Origin: Planctomycetales bacterium
GTDB lineage: Bacteria; Planctomycetota; JAKEIC01
Direction of reading: 5' to 3'
DNA length: 35,231 nucleotides
NCBI GenBank assembly: GCA_022614695.1
Contig: JAKEIC010000114.1
Location: 1-35,231, forward strand
Below the pieces are notes generated by a model. The model saw nothing but the letters and a program-made list of their open reading frames with translations. It was not told the DNA's origin and made no database searches. Shown here piece by piece: positions 22,141 to 29,530 of this stretch (the first letter of the stretch is position 1; every line of letters begins with the position of its first letter). Position numbers and translations under genes: made by a program.

Positions 22141-24357
22141 CTACCTCCCCAGCAGGCTCCGCAGCGCCCCGAACACGCCGCCGCCGGCCTTCACCTTCTC
22201 GCCGCGCAGGAAGCGCTCCAGGTCCTCGGCCATCCCCCCGGCCGACGCGTACCGGTCCTCGGGGTTCTTCGAGATCGCCTGGAGGACGACCCGGTCGAGC
22301 GGGCCGGGCACGCCCGGCTTCTTCTTGGACGGGCGCGGCGGGTTCGTGTCCCGGATCTGGACCGCGAGGTCGGCGACGTTGCGGGCCTTGAACGGCGGCT
22401 CCCCCGCGAGCGCCTCGTAGAGCGTCACGCCCAAGGCGTAGACGTCGGAGGCGGGGGTCGCCGGGGTGCGCCCCGCGAGCCGCTCGGGGGCCGTGTAGAC
22501 GGGGGTCTCGAGCACGGACCGGGTGGCGGCCGTCGAGTCCCCGGTCGGGCTCGTGAGCCCGAAGTCGGTGAGGTGCACGCGGTCGGTCTTGTCCACGAGG
22601 AGGTTCCCGGGACGGATGCCGCCGTGGACGAGGCCCCGGCCGTGCGCGTGCTCGAGGGCGCGGGCGACCTGCGCCGCGATCCGGACCGCCCGCTCGGGCT
22701 CGATCGCCCGCTCCGTGAGGATCTCGTCGAGGCTCCGGCCTTCCACGTAGGCCATCGTGTAGTAGGAGACCCCGTCGAGCTCCCCCACATCCAGGATCGG
22801 CACGATGTTCTCGTGCCGGAGCTTCATCGCCGACTCGGCCTCGCGGCGGAACCGCTCGACCGACTTCTGGTCCAGCGTGGATTCGTCGAGGAGGACCTTG
22901 AGCGCGACGCGCCTCTGGAGCGACTCCTGCAGCGCCTCGTAGACGACGCCGCTCGCCCCGCGTCCCAGCTCGCGGACCAGCAGGTACTCCCCGAGGCGGT
23001 CGGCGGCCGGCCCGGAGGCCGGCTCCGAGGCGGGCTCGACGGCGGGCTTGCGGTCCGACGGGCGCAGCCGGACGACCTCCTCGCTCTCGACGAGGAGGAG
23101 CCCGCACTTGGGGCACGGGGCGCTCCGGCCGGCGAGGCCGGACCTCTCGACGTAGCCGTCGCACTCGTCGCCGCCGCACGCGAGGATCTCCTCGGCGACC
23201 GCCCGCTCCGCCTCCCGGCGCCGCTCGGTCGCGAGCACCCCGAGCCCCTCGAGGACCTTCCCGATCGGGAGCGCCGTCCCGGCCCGCTCCGCGTCGGCCT
23301 GCTCGCGGAAGCCCCGGAGGACCGCGTCGGCGTCGAGCAGGCGGCGCCGCACGAGGAGCGTCGCGAAGACCCGGTCGGCCTTGCGGGTCCCGGGCAGCGG
23401 CGGGAGATCGGGCTTGAGCCGTCGCGTCGTGTCGGGGCCCCGCTTCTTGAGGAGCTTCTCCTCGAGCGCCTCGGTGGCCGCCAGGATCGCGACCGAGTCG
23501 GGGGCCGTGAGCCAACCGCGCCGCAGCAGGATCTCGCCGAGGCGCGGGACGGGTGTCCGCCCCTCCTCGACGGCCGCCCGCTGCTCGGAGAGCGCCCCAT
23601 CCACGTGGTCGCGCACGAGCTTCCCGATCCTGAGGCCCGTCTTCGCGAAGAGGAGGTCCTGGCGGAGGACCTTCGTCGTCTCCTCCACGGCGACGAGGGC
23701 CTTCCACTGCTCGGGGGTGACGAAGCCCTTCTCGCGGAGCAGGTCGCCGAGGAACACGTACTCGCCGTAGCGCGCGGCGACCGCCTGCTCCATCAGCGCC
23801 TCGCGGAGCTGCTCGCGGGTGATGAGGTTCCGCTGGAGGGCCAGGCGCGCGAAGAGGAGGTCGTCGCGCGCCCCGGCGGGGGCCTCGGCCTTCTTGGGAG
23901 CGACCAGCGCGGAGGACGACCTCCGGACCGGACGCTTCGCGGCGTCGGCGGGGGAGACCTTCGCCTGCGCCTTCTCGCGGGCCTCGAGGATCGCGACGGC
24001 CTTCTCGGGGGTCGCGTAGCCGCGCTCGGCGAGGAGGAGCCCGAGCCGCCGGATCTCGCCCGTGCGCGCGTAGGCGTCCCTCTGGGCGGCGAGGCACTCC
24101 TCGACCCGCTCCCGCGGGATGATCCCGGCCTGCCACGCGACCTCCCCGATCTCCCGGTCCTCGTCGCGCGCCTCGCGGAAGTCCAGCTCCCGCGAGGCCT
24201 CCTCCGCCCGCTCCTTCGTGAGGAGCCCCCGCTCGACGAGGATGAGCACGAGGGGCTTGTACTGGCCGTGACCGGCGAGCCGCTTCTGTTCGCGCTGGCA
24301 GGCCGCGACCTCCTCGGCCGTGGCCCAGCCCTTCTCCAGCACCAGCTCCGCGATCAT
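22141..24357 (-). CDS. Kinase-fold protein lacking the catalytic Asp, with five MshEN-like repeats and a zinc ribbon
   Basis: A 738-aa cytoplasmic protein. Residues 1-390 hold five related units of 60-80 aa, with the pattern LGxLLxxxGxxTxE and ALxEQ (LGLLLAERGYATPE; LGDLLREKGFVTPE; LGEILLRRGWLTAP; REALMEQ; DGALSEQ), like the N-terminal module of GspE/PilB ATPases. A zinc ribbon follows at 394-418 (CGGDEC ... CPKC). The Hanks-type kinase fold spans 455-716: GRGASG loop, VALK Lys487, alphaC Glu506, DFG 598-600, APE in YTAPERLAG. The HRD-x-K-P-x-N loop reads HGGIRPGN (578-585): catalytic Asp is Gly580 and Lys is Arg582, so phosphotransfer should be weak or absent. It may bind ATP as a scaffold or sensor. 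Start ATG is predicted leaderless. Confidence 0.85.
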   Translation of the reverse strand: MIAELVLEKGWATAEEVAACQREQKRLAGHGQYKPLVLILVERGLLTKERAEEASRELDFREARDEDREIGEVAWQAGIIPRERVEECLAAQRDAYARTGEIRRLGLLLAERGYATPEKAVAILEAREKAQAKVSPADAAKRPVRRSSSALVAPKKAEAPAGARDDLLFARLALQRNLITREQLREALMEQAVAARYGEYVFLGDLLREKGFVTPEQWKALVAVEETTKVLRQDLLFAKTGLRIGKLVRDHVDGALSEQRAAVEEGRTPVPRLGEILLRRGWLTAPDSVAILAATEALEEKLLKKRGPDTTRRLKPDLPPLPGTRKADRVFATLLVRRRLLDADAVLRGFREQADAERAGTALPIGKVLEGLGVLATERRREAERAVAEEILACGGDECDGYVERSGLAGRSAPCPKCGLLLVESEEVVRLRPSDRKPAVEPASEPASGPAADRLGEYLLVRELGRGASGVVYEALQESLQRRVALKVLLDESTLDQKSVERFRREAESAMKLRHENIVPILDVGELDGVSYYTMAYVEGRSLDEILTERAIEPERAVRIAAQVARALEHAHGRGLVHGGIRPGNLLVDKTDRVHLTDFGLTSPTGDSTAATRSVLETPVYTAPERLAGRTPATPASDVYALGVTLYEALAGEPPFKARNVADLAVQIRDTNPPRPSKKKPGVPGPLDRVVLQAISKNPEDRYASAGGMAEDLERFLRGEKVKAGGGVFGALRSLLGR

Positions 24358-24371
24358 CCGCGCGGATGATC
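24352..24371. promoter_or_regulatory. 20-bp perfect palindrome at the kinase start
   Basis: GATCATCCGCGCGGATGATC reads the same on both strands. It covers the -10 (GATCAT) and the start codon of the kinase-like gene and lies just upstream of the divergent glycosyltransferase promoter, a good place for a repressor site. It could also be a coincidence of the coding sequence. Confidence 0.4.
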
Positions 24372-24394
24372 CGGGAGGCCGAGGAGGAGGTCAA
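24366..24394 (-). promoter_or_regulatory. Promoter TTGACC-17-GATCAT of the kinase-like gene
   Basis: On the minus strand TTGACC (24389-24394) and GATCAT (24366-24371) are 17 nt apart, and the ATG follows 8 nt later, so the transcript should be leaderless. Confidence 0.5.
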
Positions 24395-24396
24395 GG

Positions 24397-24402
24397 TAGA
24401 CT
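24397..24402 (+). promoter_or_regulatory. -10 hexamer TAGACT of the DUF2723 gene
   Basis: TAGACT ends 8 nt before GTG 24411. The same hexamer precedes GTG 1778. It argues for the GTG against ATG 24366, which lies upstream of this -10 and inside the palindrome. Confidence 0.45.
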
Positions 24403-24410
24403 CTCGCCCC

Positions 24411-26234
24411 GTGGATCCCGAGCGACGCCGCGACCGCCTCGTCGCGTTGGCCTGCGGCCTTGCGGCGCTCGCGGTCTACCTCCCGACGACGTGTCGCACC
24501 GTGTACGTCGGCGACTCGGGCGAGATGGCCGCCGGCCTCGCGACGTTCGGGGTGCTGCACCCGTCGGGGTATCCGCTCTACACGCTGGCCGGGGGACTCT
24601 TCGTCCACCTCCTGCCGGTCGGCGCGCCGGCGCTGCGGGCGAACCTCTTCTCGGGAGTTTGCGCGGCCGGGGCCGTCTCGGCGCTCGCCTTCCTGCTGCT
24701 CGACCTCCTCTCCCCGCGCCCGGGGCGCCGCGCGGCCGCCGCGGGCGGGGCGCTCGCGCTTGCCTTCGCGACCTCGTTCTGGCAGGAGGCGACGGTCGCG
24801 CGCGTCTACGCGCTGAACACGCTGCTCTCGATCCTCACCCTGCGCGCGGGCCTCGCCTGGGCCCGGACGAGGACGACCCGGGCGGCCTTGGCCACGGGGC
24901 TCTTTGCGGGGCTCGGCTTGGCGAACCACCTCGCGGCCGCGGCGGCCCTCGTCGCGGCGGTCGGGGCCGTCCTCGCGGCGCGCGGGATTCGAGGGCTGCC
25001 GAGGCCCGTGTCGCTCCGCCTCGCGGCGGGCCTCGCGCCCGGCTTCGCGCTCTACCTCTGGCTCCCGCTCCGGACCGTCTGGCTCCCGGCCCTCGGCGCC
25101 GGCGAGCCCGCGGTCCACTGGTATCCGACAGACTCCCTCGGGGAGTTCGCGGGGTATCTCCTCCGTATCGAGTACCAGAAGAAGGCCTGGATCGGCGGCC
25201 CCGAGGACATCGGCCGGGCGGTCGGGGTCCTCGGCCATGCGCTGGGGACGGTCCCGAGCGAGATGACCCTGGCGGGCGTCGCGCTCGCCGGCGCCGGGAT
25301 CGTCGCGCTGCGCGGCCGCCGCGTGGAGGCGTGGCTCGTCGGCCTCTTCGCCGCGGTCTCGGTGGCGGCGCTCGCCTCGCACGCGGGGCGGAAGGACCTC
25401 TTCCTCTGGGACCGCTACTGGATCCCGCTCCACGCGACGGTGGCGGTCCTCGCCGGGCTCGGCCTCGGCGCGCTCCTGCCGCGACTCCCCGGCCCGGCGG
25501 TCCGCGCCGCGGCGGCGCTCGCGCTGGCCGCCCTCCTCGTCCCGTTCCACTGGGCCCGCTGCGACCGCTCGGGGAACACCCTCGCGCGGGACGTCTCGCG
25601 GAAGATCCTCGACCGCCTCGACGAGAGGGCCGTCCTCCTCTCCGAGGACGACAACGTCCTCTTCCCGCTCCTCTACCTCACGGCGGCGGAGGGAGTCCGC
25701 CCCGACACGCGCCTCATCCCGGCCGGGATGCGCTTCCGCGGGAGCGCCACCCCGCTCCACCTCTCCGACAAGATCTACTTCACGCTCCCGAAGGACCTCG
25801 GGAGCGACAGCCTCCTCCGGCTCGTGGCGCACGGGCTGATGATGCGGGCGCTCCCGGTCTCGGGACCGGACGGGCGGCCGCTGCCCGATCCCCCTCCGGA
25901 GCCCTGGGACCGCTGGGCCGTGCCCGCGGCGGAGGACGCGGCGGTGGACCTCACCCGCGACGAGCTCGAGCGCGAGCTCCTTGGCCACTACTTCCGGATG
26001 AAGGCCCTCTCGCTCGCCCGGACGGACCGGGAGGCGGCGCGGCAGGCGCTCTTGCGGGCGGAGGAGTGGCTCCCGGACGACGAGATGGCGCTCGTCCACG
26101 TGTCGCACGCGTATCGCTCGCTCGGGTTCCGGGCGGACGCCGACCGGGCCATCGAACGCGCCCGCGCGATCCACCCGGAGTTCACCGCGGCGTGGGAGGA
26201 ATCGGATGTCCCCCCGCCGACGGGGAGGAGGTAG
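24411..26234 (+). CDS. DUF2723-family membrane glycosyltransferase (GT-C fold)
   Basis: A 607-aa polytopic membrane protein. Residues 15-75 carry the DUF2723 signature: CRTVYVGDSGEMAAGLATFG, then VLHPSGYPLYTLAGGLFV and LRANLFSGVCAAG. The family resembles protein O-mannosyltransferases and is proposed to move sugars from lipid carriers in the periplasm (family knowledge; donor and acceptor unknown). About ten membrane helices run to roughly residue 390, followed by a soluble C-terminal part with the stretch LLSEDDNVLFPLLYL and, near the end, a TPR-like helical region (LLRAEEWLPDDEMALVHVSHAYRSLGF). Start GTG 24411 chosen from the -10 eight nt upstream. It is the second GT-C protein of the window, beside the TMTC-like one at 1778. 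Confidence 0.85.
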   Translation: MDPERRRDRLVALACGLAALAVYLPTTCRTVYVGDSGEMAAGLATFGVLHPSGYPLYTLAGGLFVHLLPVGAPALRANLFSGVCAAGAVSALAFLLLDLLSPRPGRRAAAAGGALALAFATSFWQEATVARVYALNTLLSILTLRAGLAWARTRTTRAALATGLFAGLGLANHLAAAAALVAAVGAVLAARGIRGLPRPVSLRLAAGLAPGFALYLWLPLRTVWLPALGAGEPAVHWYPTDSLGEFAGYLLRIEYQKKAWIGGPEDIGRAVGVLGHALGTVPSEMTLAGVALAGAGIVALRGRRVEAWLVGLFAAVSVAALASHAGRKDLFLWDRYWIPLHATVAVLAGLGLGALLPRLPGPAVRAAAALALAALLVPFHWARCDRSGNTLARDVSRKILDRLDERAVLLSEDDNVLFPLLYLTAAEGVRPDTRLIPAGMRFRGSATPLHLSDKIYFTLPKDLGSDSLLRLVAHGLMMRALPVSGPDGRPLPDPPPEPWDRWAVPAAEDAAVDLTRDELERELLGHYFRMKALSLARTDREAARQALLRAEEWLPDDEMALVHVSHAYRSLGFRADADRAIERARAIHPEFTAAWEESDVPPPTGRR

Positions 26235-26268
26235 GCGCGCGACCGGGAGCGTTCTCTCGGCGCCTCTT

Positions 26269-26318
26269 GAAAACGGGGTCAGACCCCAATTCGGCATAGT
26301 GGGGTCTGACCCCATTTC
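26269..26318. repeat. GGGGTCAGACCCC inverted repeat (REP-like)
   Basis: Two 20-nt arms (26269-26288 and 26299-26318) are inverted copies with a 10-nt spacer. Each core (GGGGTCAGACCCC or its complement) is itself a palindrome apart from its central base. Motifs of this kind are, from memory, common intergenic repeats in environmental genomes and often associated with TnpA_REP-type Y1 transposases; none is in the window. It lies between the DUF2723 stop and the next gene and could also end transcription. The rest of this gap holds only the -10 at 26349. Confidence 0.7.
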
Positions 26319-26348
26319 TCGACCCTGCGGGGCCGGATTGGTGCGCGG

Positions 26349-26354
26349 TACACT
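26349..26354 (+). promoter_or_regulatory. -10 hexamer TACACT of the Ig-like protein gene
   Basis: TACACT ends 8 nt before ATG 26363; no Shine-Dalgarno is present, so leaderless translation is expected. Confidence 0.4.
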
Positions 26355-26362
26355 CCGGGGCT

Positions 26363-27772
26363 ATGCGCCGGGCGCTCGGGGGGCTGGCGGTCTTCGCGGC
26401 GATAGGGGTCGCGGTGTTTCTCCTCGTCTCGGGCGGACCCGCGGACGGGCCGGGCGGGGAGCCCCTCGCGCGCCCGGCGGCGCCGGCCGCCCTGCCTCCC
26501 GTCGCTCCCACGCCTCCGCCGGCGCCGGCGGACCCGGGGCTGGTCGCCCCGGCTGCCTCCGCCCCGGCCGCGGAGGCTCCGAAGGAGACGCCGGCGGTCC
26601 CGCCGCCGGCGCCCCCGGCCCCCGCGCCTGCTGCGGTCGGCGGCGAGGTGATCGGCCACGTCGTGGACGACGACGGGAAGCCCGTGGCGGGGGCGCGAGT
26701 CCGGGCGTGGGATGACCGGATCGCCGCGTACGGGGAGAGATCTCCCCTCTTGGATGCGAAGACGGATGCCGCGGGCGCGTTCACGGTCCCCGCGTCTCGT
26801 GGCAAGCCTTGGTGGCTGAAGGTCCAGTCGGAGGGTTCGCCAGAGTCCGGAACGGGCTTCCTGTCCCTGACGGAGCTCGCGCCTGAGGAGATGGATCCCC
26901 GGATCCTCCTCAGTCAGGGAGGGCGAATCTCGGCACGCCTGCTGGATGGCGCCACCCGATCCCCGGTCCCTCGTGGCGGGTTCAAGCTCGGGCGAGCGGA
27001 CAATCCCAAGGGGTACAGTTACGAGATCGAGGACCTGGAGGATGGCCGGATCCGGCTGGGGCCGCTCCCGGCTGGCCGGTACCGCCTGGCTACGTTTGTC
27101 GTCGGATACCGTCAGGAACCCTGGAGGGAGGTGGCCGTCGAGGCAGGTCGGGAGACGGACCTGGGCACGATTCTCCTGAGTCGGGGTGGACGCCTTCGCG
27201 GGAAGCTCGGCGGCCCGGCCGGCGAGCCGGTCGGGTGGACGCTGATCCGGGTGGAGGCCCAGGAAGGCAAGAAGTTCGGCGACTGGGAGGGCTCGGAGTT
27301 CGTTCGCGGCCGCACCGCCGAGGAGTCTTCGTTCGAGATCGCCGGTGCGCCCGACGGTTGTTACGTCGTGGAGGTCACGTCCGCCCGGTTCGTCGGGACG
27401 ACAATCCGGGACGTGTCGCTTGTGGAGGGGCAGATCGTCGAGCGCGACATCGCGCTCGGGAGTCCGGGGTTCGCTGCACTTCGCGTTCTGGATCGGGATG
27501 GCAACCCCCTAGGTACGGAAATCCGCATCGGGCAGGGTCCTGGTCGATGGGAGGTGACCTGCCTCTTCGAGGAGGCAAGCGGAAGGCACGGAACCCGGAG
27601 CCTCTACACCGAGCAGGACGGCCGGGTACGAACGGGGCCTCTCCTTGCGGGCCGCTGGCCCGTCGAGGCGTCCATCCGAGGGCGCGACGGGACTGAGACC
27701 TGGGTCCCGCTCGGCGAGATCGATGTCGCCCTCGGCGAGAACCCCGAGGTCACCCTCCGCTGGCCAGGCTAA
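26363..27772 (+). CDS. Exported protein with carboxypeptidase-regulatory-like (Ig-fold) domains
   Basis: A 469-aa surface or periplasmic protein. A hydrophobic N-terminal helix (ALGGLAVFAAIGVAVFLLVS) acts as signal or anchor, followed by a Pro/Ala linker to about residue 92. Then come repeated beta-sandwich units of the CarboxypepD_reg type: GEVIGHVVDDDGKPVAGARV, LRGKLGGPAGEPVGWTLIRV, ALRVLDRDGNPLGTEIRIG, each followed by a strand ending in DGRIRLGPLPAGRYRL or SFEIAGAPDGCYVVEV. No catalytic domain is visible. From about 26740 the sequence is less GC-rich than its N-terminal part and its neighbours (hand count 37 of 60 at 27001-27060). Its TAA overlaps the stop codon of the convergent zinc-ribbon gene. 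Confidence 0.8.
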   Translation: MRRALGGLAVFAAIGVAVFLLVSGGPADGPGGEPLARPAAPAALPPVAPTPPPAPADPGLVAPAASAPAAEAPKETPAVPPPAPPAPAPAAVGGEVIGHVVDDDGKPVAGARVRAWDDRIAAYGERSPLLDAKTDAAGAFTVPASRGKPWWLKVQSEGSPESGTGFLSLTELAPEEMDPRILLSQGGRISARLLDGATRSPVPRGGFKLGRADNPKGYSYEIEDLEDGRIRLGPLPAGRYRLATFVVGYRQEPWREVAVEAGRETDLGTILLSRGGRLRGKLGGPAGEPVGWTLIRVEAQEGKKFGDWEGSEFVRGRTAEESSFEIAGAPDGCYVVEVTSARFVGTTIRDVSLVEGQIVERDIALGSPGFAALRVLDRDGNPLGTEIRIGQGPGRWEVTCLFEEASGRHGTRSLYTEQDGRVRTGPLLAGRWPVEASIRGRDGTETWVPLGEIDVALGENPEVTLRWPG

Positions 27773-28299
27773 AGCTCCTCGGCGGCGTAACCGTAGTACC
27801 GCCCGAGCGCCGCGACGAGGTCCTTCTCCGAGACGGCGAACGCGCGCGGGCGGCGTGGGAGGCGGCCGGCGAGACGCTTCTCCTCCACCTTCCCCACCGA
27901 CCAGGCCGACATCGCGAGGGAGAGCGTGTCGCCGTCGTCGGCGAAGGGGACGCAGCGCCACTGGTAGGCGATCCAGCGGGGGACCAGCGCGATCACCTCC
28001 GAGGGGACCGCGGCGAGCGCGCCGTCGGGCGCCCGGCGCGCCCGGCCGGCCTCGCCCCGCCGGTCCGCGACGATCCTCGGATGGAGGAGGCCGCACGCCT
28101 CGAGCGCCGCGACCTCCACCTCCTCGAAGAAGAGGAGCCGTACCCGGCACCCAGGGCAGCGGGCCCTCTCCGCTTCCGGCGCGGCCCGCACCTCGGGCCA
28201 CGCGAACGAGCCGTCCGCGAAGTCCACGCGCTCGTCCACGCCCTCGTGGCGGAGGTCGGCGTCGGAGGCCGTGCCGCAGGAGGGGCAGGTGACGACTAT
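27769..28299 (-). CDS. Zinc-ribbon protein with GspE/MshEN N-terminal-like domain; non-canonical start
   Basis: A 176-aa protein. A first part contains a zinc ribbon, CPSC (residues 5-8) paired with CPGC near 48. The C-terminal half, VPSEVIALVPRWIAYQWRCV-PF followed by GDTLSLAMSAW and VSEKDLVAALGRYYGY, is the GSPII_E_N/MshEN module that in GspE/PilB ATPases binds partners or cyclic-di-GMP. The ATPase domain itself is missing. No ATG, GTG or TTG precedes the first CPSC in this frame within the expected distance. The most likely start is ATA 28299, which overlaps the upstream FHA gene's stop as ATAG, the same 4-nt geometry as GTGA elsewhere. A -1 frameshift from the FHA gene is the alternative. 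Co-transcribed with the FHA gene. Confidence 0.7.
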   Translation of the reverse strand: MVVTCPSCGTASDADLRHEGVDERVDFADGSFAWPEVRAAPEAERARCPGCRVRLLFFEEVEVAALEACGLLHPRIVADRRGEAGRARRAPDGALAAVPSEVIALVPRWIAYQWRCVPFADDGDTLSLAMSAWSVGKVEEKRLAGRLPRRPRAFAVSEKDLVAALGRYYGYAAEEL

Positions 28300-29390
28300 T
28301 GGTTCTCCACGTCGTTCACGAACTGGATCTCCTTCTGCGCGAGCCGGGTGATGTCGGGGAGGTTGAACGTCTCGATCACGCCGAGGTAGACCTCGCGGGC
28401 CTCCTGGAACTTGCGCGCCCGCCACAGGTCCCCCGCCCGCGCGTGACGCCGCTTCCACTCGGACTCGGCGAGCTTCAGGATGTCGGCGCTGCGGGACTTC
28501 GCCTCGTCGGCGGCCGGAGTGCCCGCGTGGCGGTCCAGGAAGGACTTGTAGAGCGCGAGTGCGTCCCCGAAGCGGTTGGCCGCGCGAAGATCCGCCGCGC
28601 TCTTGTCGGCCTCCGCGAGGGCGCGCGAGGCGGCGTCCGTCGCGGGGGGGGCGGGAGCCGCCACGGGCTCGGCCGGTGTCGGCGCTGCGGTGGCCGCCGG
28701 CGTCTCGACCGCCTCGGACGCGGGCGCGATCCTCTTCGACCATTCCTCACGCAGGGACCGGGCCTCGCGCTGCACCTCGTCGGGGGCGTTGGAGGGCACC
28801 CTGCGCAGGGCCTCGATCGCGCCGCGGTAATCGCGGTGGTCCCGCACGAGCGCCTTGGCCCGCGCGATCGCCTCCCCTCCCTCTCGGGCCTTGGCGCCCC
28901 GCACGTTGAGGACGAGCACGATCGCCACGATCAGGAGCACCATCGCCCCGAGTCCCCCGACGAGGAGCGGATCCGGCCCGCGCCGGCGGCCGCCGAGGCG
29001 GCGGCCCGGCGGGCGCGGCTCTCCCTCGGGCGCGGTCCAGCGCACGACGGGCGTGGGCGTGGGCCCCGGGGGCGGGGCCAGCGCCGGAGGCCGCACCGCC
29101 TCGTTCGGGTCGTCGAACTTGAGGGTGGCCTTCCCGATCCCGATCGTGTCGCCGGACCGGAGGGCGTGACGCTTCGCGGGCCGGCCGTTCACGTGCGTCC
29201 CGTTGCTGCTCCCGAGGTCCGCGAGGACGAACCCCTCCTCGCCGCGCGTGATCTCGCAGTGGACCCGCGAGGCCTGCTCGTCCTCGATCGTGACGTCGCA
29301 GGTGTCGTTGCGGCCGATGGTCACCTTCATCCGGTCCCCCACGTAGAAGTCGAAGGTGAGGCCGCTGTCGCGGACTTGGAGAGTCGCCAT
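28296..29390 (-). CDS. FHA-domain membrane protein with periplasmic TPR-like region
   Basis: A 364-aa protein. Residues 1-95 form an FHA domain, which binds phosphothreonine peptides: KVTIGRNDTCDVTIEDEQAS, RVHCEITRGEEGFVLADLGS and SSNGTHVNGRPAKRHALRSG show the Gly-Arg, Ser-Arg-x-His and Ser-Asn-Gly core. A Pro-rich linker leads to a single membrane helix at about 143-165 (LLVGGLGAMVLLIVAIVLVL). The exterior part has a Pro/Ala stretch and TPR-like helices (ALAEADKSAADLRAANRFGD, ALALYKSFLDRHAG). The FHA head in the cytoplasm could read phosphorylation by a kinase. ATG 29390 is preceded by TATCTT at 29408-29413. Upstream open frames are spurious. Confidence 0.85.
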   Translation of the reverse strand: MATLQVRDSGLTFDFYVGDRMKVTIGRNDTCDVTIEDEQASRVHCEITRGEEGFVLADLGSSNGTHVNGRPAKRHALRSGDTIGIGKATLKFDDPNEAVRPPALAPPPGPTPTPVVRWTAPEGEPRPPGRRLGGRRRGPDPLLVGGLGAMVLLIVAIVLVLNVRGAKAREGGEAIARAKALVRDHRDYRGAIEALRRVPSNAPDEVQREARSLREEWSKRIAPASEAVETPAATAAPTPAEPVAAPAPPATDAASRALAEADKSAADLRAANRFGDALALYKSFLDRHAGTPAADEAKSRSADILKLAESEWKRRHARAGDLWRARKFQEAREVYLGVIETFNLPDITRLAQKEIQFVNDVENQ

Positions 29391-29446
29391 GGTGGGGAGG
29401 CCGGACCAAGATAACCGAGCCGGAGGGGACCATCCACTCCGCCCTC

Positions 29447-29522
29447 CGAGCACGAGCACGAGCACGGGCACGAGGACGGCGAACGGTCACGGCGTACGCG
29501 CCCGTGCTCGTCCTCGTGCTCG
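29447..29522. repeat. Inverted repeat of GAGCAC units between divergent genes
   Basis: Two 21-nt arms (29447-29467 and 29502-29522) are inverted copies with one mismatch, separated by 34 nt. The left arm is built from GAGCAC hexamers (CGAGCACGAGCACGAGCACGG). It occupies most of the gap between the FHA gene and the methyltransferase gene, and the -10 of the latter lies 8 nt beyond its end. The structure is similar in logic to the GAGACAC element at 13615 but differs in sequence. Confidence 0.65.
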
Positions 29523-29530
29523 AACCGGGA

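Noticed and set aside
24366-24410. ATG 24366 as the start of the DUF2723 protein
   Set aside because: It lies inside the palindrome and upstream of the TAGACT -10; the extra 15 residues are charged and not family-like.
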